Part shown: piece after piece, positions 56,891-64,000 of the stretch | Numbering within the stretch: position 1 is the first letter of the stretch | Layout of the letters: each line of letters begins with the position of its first letter | Source: Phyto melanocephala | Lineage: Eukaryota; Arthropoda; Insecta; Diptera; Rhinophoridae | Direction of reading: 5' to 3' | NCBI GenBank assembly: GCA_941918925.1 | Contig: OW799233.1 | Span: forward strand, 124,830,833-124,894,832 | DNA length: 64,000 bases | Translations under genes and position numbers: made by a program | Notes under the pieces: model-generated | The model's input: only the letters and a program-made list of their open reading frames with translations | What the model was told of the DNA's origin: nothing | Databases searched by the model: none

Positions 56891-57686
56891 ATTTAACCTT
56901 GGCATCACAGCTGAAAGCAATCGTAAAATTTATTTTCTGTGAAATTTATTTCTAACGCTTTTTTTGGGACACCCTACACCACAACTTACAACGTATAATT
57001 CACACCTGATTGTAGCATACATTTTAGCATCCCCCTTAAACTGCACATTGCAAAAACCAATACAAAATTTATTGTCGTAATTATAAAAATATAAGTAATA
57101 ATATTAATATTAATAATTTTAATTATAATAACAATAATAACTTAAAAAAATGTACTTTTTAACTACTTTGTAAAAACTTAATTATTATTTTTTTTTTGTT
57201 ACAAATACTGCAATTCAAAAGTAATTAGCTGACGTTTAATTAAAAAAAAAAACAACTTTTCATTGCTAAATAATTTCTGCATTTTAAAAATGAATTCCAC
57301 TACAATGTGTTGTTTCTGTCTCAATTTTTAAATAGTAAATTTCAGAATTTTAACTTGTTAAAAAAAATTTGTTAAATTTTCTTTATTCTAAAAATCACGT
57401 TCATGTCAATTGTTTGTGTTTTTTTAACAAATAAAATAAATTATAAGTTACAAAACAAAAAATAGTTTAGGCAATAATGGAAAGAATAAAAAAACAAACG
57501 AAAATGTTTTTTATTAAACTGTTTACACGTGTATGCACTAATGCACTGCAAGAAATACTGGGGAATTTTACTTACAAATATATGTGTAAGTGTGTGTCTG
57601 GTGGAAGTTTTCTATCCTTCTCGTTATTAGAAAAGTCACTTTTATTAGCTCTTTTTGAAGAACTGGTGGAAAAAAAATTATTTGGA
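56891..57686. other. No gene; low-complexity AT sequence
   Basis: The frame at 57477-57722 begins in unique sequence and runs into the Fam2 repeat. Its composition is lysine/phenylalanine-driven and no motif is recognised, so it is not called. Confidence 0.4.
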
Positions 57687-59232
57687 CCCACCACCATATT
57701 CATTTTGTCATTCGGCTTATAATACATCGAAATATTCATTTAAGACCCCATAAAGTATATATTTTCTAGTCCTGGTTTCATTTTAGGACTATGTAGTTAT
57801 ATCCATACGTCTGTCCATCCGTCTATTGAAAGCACGATAGAGCTCGAACCTAAAAAGTTAGGGCAATCAAGCTTTTCCAGAATATTTCTTATACACAATG
57901 TTTGTTTGGTATTGAAAACTGATAAAATCGGTATATTAGGAAGCGAGTTATAGCTTGTAATGCAAGAGTAGGTAAAAAAGCCAAAGTTCTTCCAACATCG
58001 AATAAAATGTGATTGTGGCTAAATGCATTGACGTAGAGCGATAAGATTTTCTTTCCCAGAAAATTGCTTAAATCTATATAATACGAAAAAAGTTATGGAT
58101 TAAAATGTACGAAGTTTAATAATTTACTAAATTATTCAGGATATGCAATTAATCTGTCAATATATTATTTCACTTGTGCTTGTACCAGATCGTCAGTAGA
58201 TCTTTTTTGTGAAATGGATTAAAAAAAAACAAAACACTTGAATAAGGAAGAAAAATGTTGGTTGGGTTTTTGAGAAAGTTTTTTTTAAAGTTTTTGTTTT
58301 ATTTTTGAATTCTCATTTTTTAATGAGAATTTGAAAATAAAACTTATAACATTTTAAACTTTTTCAACAATTTGGGTAAAGAGGTCTACTGCCGATCTGG
58401 TATAAGCACAAAAAAAAATGTACGAAGATTTATACCGCACAGTGCCTTTTTCGGTCTATTAAACATAATAAAATTAAAAATTCTGAAATTTTCAAGACAT
58501 TCCTTTTTGGTTAATGGATTAGTAACAGCTGAAAATTAAAGTGACACGCTCATTTTAAGGCCTACTTTCAATATAACGCTTTTTCTTAAATTCATATAAT
58601 TTCTCTATGGACATATCTAAGTTGAATTCTATATTAAAATATCTAAGTTGAATTTGTTAACAGAAACTACTTCAGGACCCCTATTTTAACGTCCACTACT
58701 CATATAATCTACTTTTAATGAAATTTTAAAGCTCATAAAAGCAACAGAAATAGATGTATGATGATAAAATTTTGCATATATATCTCCCTAGTCAGTTTAT
58801 TATATAGCGAAATAATGGAGGTTCACGCCCACTTTAACGCCCATCTCCCATATAACGTGTAGCCTTAAAACGTGTTGCCTTAAATTAAATTTCTCCATTG
58901 ACAAAGATTGTGGACGAATAAAAAACTTTATATTAAAAGTTCATTAGAAGAAATTACTTTGATACGCCTACTTTTTACATAATTTACGACGAAATTTATT
59001 AGCTCATAAAAGCGACAGAATTCGATGTGTGATAACGAAAAATTGCATATACATATAGCTTTCCGGTTAAAGTTATTTTAATGCCAGAAAATAAAGGTGA
59101 CATGCTCACTTCTCACATGACAGTGGGTCAACGAAACTCAAAAGCTCCAAAAACCGACAAATTTAGAAGTATGATGATGAAATTTCGAATATGTACATAG
59201 CTTTCTGGTTGTTTTTACTATAGTGCCAGAAA
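57687..59232. repeat. Fam2 foldback-repeat copy, diverged
   Basis: It begins acccaccaccatattcattt, then tttgtcattcggcttataat, accccataaagtatatattt, tctgtccatccgtctattga and agctcgaacctaaaaagtta as in the 11081 arm. Later parts contain diverged cgcccactttaacgcccatctcccatataacg blocks. It is followed directly by the hairpin end of the next copy at 59233. No coding sequence. Confidence 0.65.
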
Positions 59233-61693
59233 AAACAAGTAAGAGCACTATATTCGGCTGTGCCGAATCTTTTATACCCACCACCAATTTTGTGTACATT
59301 TAAAGCACAATATTTATTATTTTGTTAATCGCTATATAATAATCTCTTTATAAGAAAATATGTATCACTTTCTTTGTAGAGGGTGGTTAAATTTGAAGGG
59401 CCCATGTTTAAGGCGAACCACATCTAAACTTCAACTTTTTTCTTGTATTTCATTTGACATTTCACGATAACGTGGCAAAAGAGCAAGCAACCTCAACTCA
59501 TCATCGTGCCCAACAATTGAGCATCAACAGTGTCATTGAAAATATGGACTATCGGATCGAAGTGTGCCGCCTATGTTGGGGGACCATTTGGCCGATATTT
59601 TGTTCCATACATAATTGAAGCATACAAATATTATCATTATAAAAATAAATGATAATAATTTCATAATAATTTTATTCAAAATCAACATAGTCCCTTAAAA
59701 TTAAACCACCCATTATAACTTCGGTATGCTAGTAAAATGTTTTCGTAAATTTAGTCTTTCAATGAAAGTGGCCGTTAAAATACGCGTGTCAATAAAGTTT
59801 CTGATAATAAACATAACTTAGATATTTCAATATAGTCCTTTAGTATTCCAAAATCTTTATTCATAAAGAATTTACATGAATTTAAGAGGAAGAAAGTGAA
59901 TTTAAGGTTAAATTTTAAGGGCCACAGGGTGATTTAAAATATACATTCTCTGCATTTTTCTAAAACGGGAAATTTATTAGTAAGATTTTGATTTTTAAAC
60001 TTCTATAACATTTTGCTTTTAAAAGATTTTCAAACGAAATAAGTTTTGTATAATTTTAAAATTTGTTAGCCATCAGTACATGAAAATAAATTGTTTATAA
60101 TGTTTAGAGATAATTTTTTTTTACTTAGGTCAAAATTTTCCTAAATTCCCATTTTTAATAGAGCATAACTTCAGGAGAACATAAGCATAAGTTGTTAGCA
60201 TGCCATCTAGTAGTTGCTAGTAGAGTCATCTATCTTATCATCTTTATCTTATATTTAGCTACAGTACAATAAATGGCGCAGTGTAAGATGAATAAATGCT
60301 AATATATATGACTAATATATTTTTATAAAAATTTAAGGAAAAAAGTGTGCGTGGCACATCTATTTTCCGTTATAACGAAGATTTTGACCAAAAAGCCATG
60401 TTTGCAAAATTTCAGATTCGTACATATAGTTTTGTCAGTTTTATTACGTTTTAAATTTGAAATATACACTGTGCGGTATAAATTTTCGTACATTTTTATC
60501 TATAACTCTTTTCCTAATTCATAGATATAAGCGATTTTCAGGGAAAAATATTCTTTTGACTCGATAAATATATATTCGAAGTTTCATGACTACGTTTATG
60601 CGTCTGGACACAATTCAAAAGTGAAAGTGGGCGTTATAGTAGGCGTGTCAAAGTTGTTTTTGCTAATGAGTACAACTTAGGTGTTTCAATATAGTCCTTT
60701 ATTATTCCAAAATCTTTATTAATAGAGAAATTATATGAATTTTAGGTGAAACGTTATATGGGAGGTGGGCGTAAAGGTGGGCGTGGCACCTTAATTTTTT
60801 GGCATAGTAATAAAATTGCCTAGGGGGATAGACGTAGCAAAATTTATCATCATACCTCTAATTTTAGCGGTTTTATGAGCTTTTAAATTTCATTAACGGT
60901 AGATAACGTGAAAAGTGGGCGTTATAGTAGGCGTGTCAAAGTTATTTTTGCGAATGTGCACAACTGAGGTGTTTCAATATAGGCCCTTATTATTCCAAAA
61001 TCTTTATTAATAGAGAAATTATATGAATTTCAGGTAAAACGTTATATGGGAGGTGGGCGTAAAAGCGGGCGTGGCACATTGATTTGCCGTTACAAGAAAG
61101 CGTGTCACCAAAAAGCAAATTGTGCAAAATGTCAAAGTCGTACATCCAATTTTGTTGCTTTTATGACGTTTTTGTTTTTAAATATACCGAAAAATACACT
61201 GTGCGGTATAAATTTTTGTACATTTTGATCGATAACTCCTCTCCTAATGCATAGATTTAGAAAATTTTCGGGGGAAAATATTGTCTTTACCCAGGAAATT
61301 TATATTCGAAGTTTCATGAGCCTACGTTAAGGCGTTTGGACACAATTCCATTTTATTCGATGTTCGAAGGACACGGTTTTTTCGACCTACTCTTGCTTTT
61401 CGAGCTATAACTCTCTTCCTAATATTCCGATTTAGCCCATTTTCAATACAAAACAAACCTTGTCTATAAGAAAGATTCTGGCAAAATTTGAGTCCCCTAG
61501 CTTTTTCGGTGCGACCTCTATCGTGCTTTCAACAGACGGACAGACGGACGGCCATAGCTAGATCGTCATCAAATCAAACCCTGATTCAGAATATATATAC
61601 TTTATGGGGTCTAAAATGGATATTTTGATGTGTTACAAACGGAATGACAAAATGAATATACCCCCACCATTTTTTTGGTGGCGGGTATAAAAA
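59233..61693. mobile_element. Fam2 element, apparently complete (about 2.46 kb), with a mariner inside
   Basis: The left end aacaagtaagagcactatat is followed by hairpin ATTCGGC-TGT-GCCGAAT and ctttatacccacca-type sequence. The right end is a close copy of the 11081 element's right arm, finishing tggtggcgggtataaaaa. Between them lie two or more of the about-287-bp units with gtgggcgtt and ggcgtgtcaaag. The frame at 61046-61228 is repeat sequence. The mariner at 59377-59715 sits close to the left end. Confidence 0.7.
59377..59715 (+). mobile_element. Strongly deleted mariner of the 8430 family, inside Fam2
   Basis: The ends GGTGGTTAAATTTGAAGGGC and, reversed, GGTGGTTTAATTTTAAGGGA are near-adjacent TA. 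Only a short part of the second helix-turn-helix (cgataacgtggcaaaagagc) and the C-terminus remain. It is the same insertion as 62415-63025 but with about 272 bp more deleted. Confidence 0.8.
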
Positions 61694-62270
61694 GCACGAA
61701 GCGTACTTTAAGGCCCATCCCCCACTTTATATTAGATTTATACTGTATGTCTGAAACACCGTGCCATGTATGCTTGTTATAATTCCACTCGTCTAAAACC
61801 GAAAAATTTTTCCAGTATTCTTAAAGGCTGACAATTTATTTTAAAAATTATTTTAAAAATTTATTTTAGTTTAATAATAAGCTTAAGAGAGAAAAAATGA
61901 TTTCAAATAAAAAGGTCGAATATGCAATTTATGATTTCAAAAAACAATTTCTATGGAAATTTACTGCCGTATTCATAGAACATTTTTTAAGTTTATTAAA
62001 GGCTTATTTGACAGTGTTGTACAGAAATTGGTCAAATAAGTCTTTAATAAATCTAAAATATTTTTATGAATGCGGCAGCTAATTTATAAACTTCTAATAA
62101 AACGCTTTTAATTTGTATGAATTAGACCGATAATCTTTACTTTGAAAGTTAAAGATAAGCAGAGCTTTATTTAGCTTAAGTATAATTATGATATTGAAAA
62201 TCTAGTTATCAGTCCTACAATTTTATACTTTAGTCTCAAATTTTGTTTGCAATCAAAAACATTCGAAATA
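61694..62270. other. Spacer between two Fam2 copies
   Basis: Contains the hairpin MITE at 61964-62078. The frame 61897-62082 overlaps that MITE and is not a gene. Confidence 0.45.
61964..62078. mobile_element. Hairpin MITE, copy 3
   Basis: ctgccgtattcatagaacat ... aaaggcttatttgac on the left and gtcaaataagtctttaataa ... tatgaatgcggcag on the right form one palindrome of the 53253 family. Confidence 0.72.
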
Positions 62271-64000
62271 AAACAAGTAAGAGCACTATATTCGGCTGTG
62301 CCAAATCTTTTATACCCACCACCAATTTTGTGTACATTTAAAGCACAATATTTATTATTTTGTTAATCGCTATAGAATAATCTCTTTATAATAAAATATG
62401 TATCACTTTCTTTGTAGAGGGTGGTTAAATTTGAAGGGCCCATGTTTAAGGCGAACCACATCTAAACTTCAACTTTTTTCTTGTATTTCATTTGACATTT
62501 CTCAATCTCAGACTAACTCAATTTGAACCGTGGAAAGATACGCAATCGAGCAACGCTTTTAAATATTAAAGATTTTTGTAAAAATTGGGGTTCAAATCAA
62601 AATGCATTTTGTGCACTTCGTGATTCTTTTGGTCAACATAATCGTTCGAATTCGTCCACAATCGTGAGAATTGTAAAAAATATTTAAATTTCTGCAAAGC
62701 AGGTCTGTATGAAATGTGAAAACATCTGTGAATGCCATCTTAGTTCGTTGAATGGGAAACATTGCTGTTTTTCACGATAACGTGGCAAAAGAGCAAGCAA
62801 CCTCGACTCATCATCGTGCCCAACAATCGAGATTCAACAGTGTCATTGAAAATTTGCACTATCGGATCGTAGTGTGTCGCCTAGGTTGGGGGGCCATTTG
62901 GCCGATATTTTGTTCCATACATAATTGAAGCATACAAATATTATCATTATAAAAATAAATGATAATAATTTCATAATAATTTTATTCAAAATCAACATAG
63001 TCCCTTAAAATTAAACCACCCATTATAACTTCGGTATGCTAGTAAAATGTTTTCATAAATTTAGTCTTTCAATGAAAGTGGCCGTTAAAATACGCGTGTC
63101 AATAAAGTTTCTGCTAATAAACATAACTTAGATATTTCAATACAGTCCTTTAGTATTCCAAAATCTTTATTCATAGAGAATTTACATGAATTTAAGAGGA
63201 AGAAAGTTAAATTGTAAGGGTCACAGGGTGATTTAAAATATACATTCTCTGCATTTTTCTAAAACGGGAAATTTATTAGTAAGATTTTGATTTTTAAACT
63301 TCTATAACATTTTGCTTTTAAAAGATTTTCAAACGAAATAAGTTTTGTATAATTTTAAAATTTGTTAGCCAGTAGTACATGAAAATAAATTGTTTATAAT
63401 GTTTAGAGATAATTTTTTTTTACTTAGGTCAAAATTTTCCTAAATTCGCATTTTTAATAGAGATGCCATCTAGTAGTTGCTAGTAGAGTCATCTATCTTA
63501 TCATCTTTATCTTATATTTAGCTACAGTACAATAAATGTCGCAGTGTAAGATGAATAAATGCTAATACATATGACTAATATATTTTTATAAAAATTTAAG
63601 GAAAAAAGTGTGCGTGGCACATCTATTTTCCGTTATAACGAAGACTTTGACCAAAAAGCCATGTTTGCAAAATTTCAGAATCGTACATATAGTTTTGTCA
63701 GTTTTATTACGTTTTAAATTTGAAATATACACTGTGCGGTATAAATTTTCGTACATTTTTATCTATAACTCTTTTCCTAATTCATAGATATAAGCGATTT
63801 TCAGGGAAAAATATTCTTTTGACTCGATAAATATATATTCGAAGTTTCATGACTACGTTTATGCGTCTGGACACAATTCAAAAGTGAAAGTGGGCGTTAT
63901 AGTAGGCGTGTCAAAGTTGTTTTTGCTAATGAGTACAACTTAGGTGTTTCAATATAGTCCTTTATTATTCCAAAATCTTTATTAATAGAGAAATTATATG
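62271..64000. mobile_element. Fam2 element, runs off the window end
   Basis: It starts aaacaagtaagagcactata exactly as the 59233 copy does and follows it base for base apart from the longer mariner, a 38-bp deletion near 63462 (the other copy reads gcataacttcaggagaacat there) and scattered substitutions. The hairpin is ATTCGGC-TGT-GCCAAAT, with one stem change. It is cut by the window boundary in a gtgggcgttatag unit. Confidence 0.75.
62415..63025 (+). mobile_element. Deleted mariner of the 8430 family, same site as 59377
   Basis: 611 bp with ends GGTGGTTAAATTTGAAGGGC and, reversed, GGTGGTTTAATTTTAAGGGA. The N-terminal part is readable in broken frames (ERYAIEQRF-like near 62535, NAFCALRDSFGQHNRSNSST near 62600-62660), then DNVAKEQATSTHHRAQQS near 62775-62830 and the C-terminal LGGHLADILFHT-like end. 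The catalytic domain is deleted. Confidence 0.8.

Noticed and set aside
57477..57722. 81-codon frame with ATG
   Set aside because: Composition is A/T-driven and the frame runs into a Fam2 repeat; no motif or splice support.
1..64000. CRISPR arrays, bacterial operons, ribosomal RNA or an endogenous virus
   Set aside because: No regularly spaced repeats with unique spacers, no Shine-Dalgarno-led gene clusters, no rRNA blocks, and no capsid, polymerase or envelope motifs were seen.

Overview
The window is about 70% A+T animal genomic DNA, almost certainly from a higher fly (Diptera; probably a calyptrate such as a blow fly, house fly or stable fly). The evidence is short conserved exons with GT/AG introns, two eukaryotic tRNA-Lys genes, and a dense, nested set of DNA transposons: mariner, pogo-like, hAT, Harbinger-like and Helitron elements plus many small inverted-repeat elements (MITEs). 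No bacterial-type operons, CRISPR arrays or viral genomes are visible. Species assignment is inference.

One protein gene can be read end to end. It is a minus-strand tetraspanin of the TSPAN13/TSPAN31 group (fly Tsp97E) spread over about 22 kb: exon 1 at 46853-46912, exon 2 at 39556-39723, exon 3 at 32918-33259, then two separate candidate terminal exons at 30095-30169 and 24970-25065. All junctions are phase 0. Both terminal exons finish the fourth membrane helix and encode an RYRNQ(K/Q)DP tail, but with different C-termini. This looks like alternative last exons and is the main result of the window. The introns are filled with mariner copies, a hAT insertion, foldback elements and MITEs.

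Left flank (1-24 kb): a probable first coding exon on the plus strand (936-978), a decayed LINE reverse transcriptase (2540-3400, minus), a near full-length dead mariner (8430-9676), a 1.4 kb foldback element (11081-12493), and a pseudogene of a multicopy arthropod protein family (14897-16520) split by a hAT element with a perfect 8-bp target duplication and ending at a Helitron. At 20617-22391 a pogo-like element contains a palindromic MITE and a Harbinger-like MITE that itself carries a Helitron.

Right flank (47-64 kb): a convergent pair of identical tRNA-Lys(CTT) genes (49729-49801 and 50679-50751), several MITEs, a third Helitron (55031-55909) and, from 57.7 kb to the end, copies of a large foldback family. 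Two of those copies carry the same mariner at the same internal site. The foldback families, called Fam1 and Fam2 here, share an unusual terminus: a hairpin ATTCGGC-NNN-GCCGAAT followed by about 16 bases ending in ACTTGTTTT. I cannot assign that terminus to a named superfamily.
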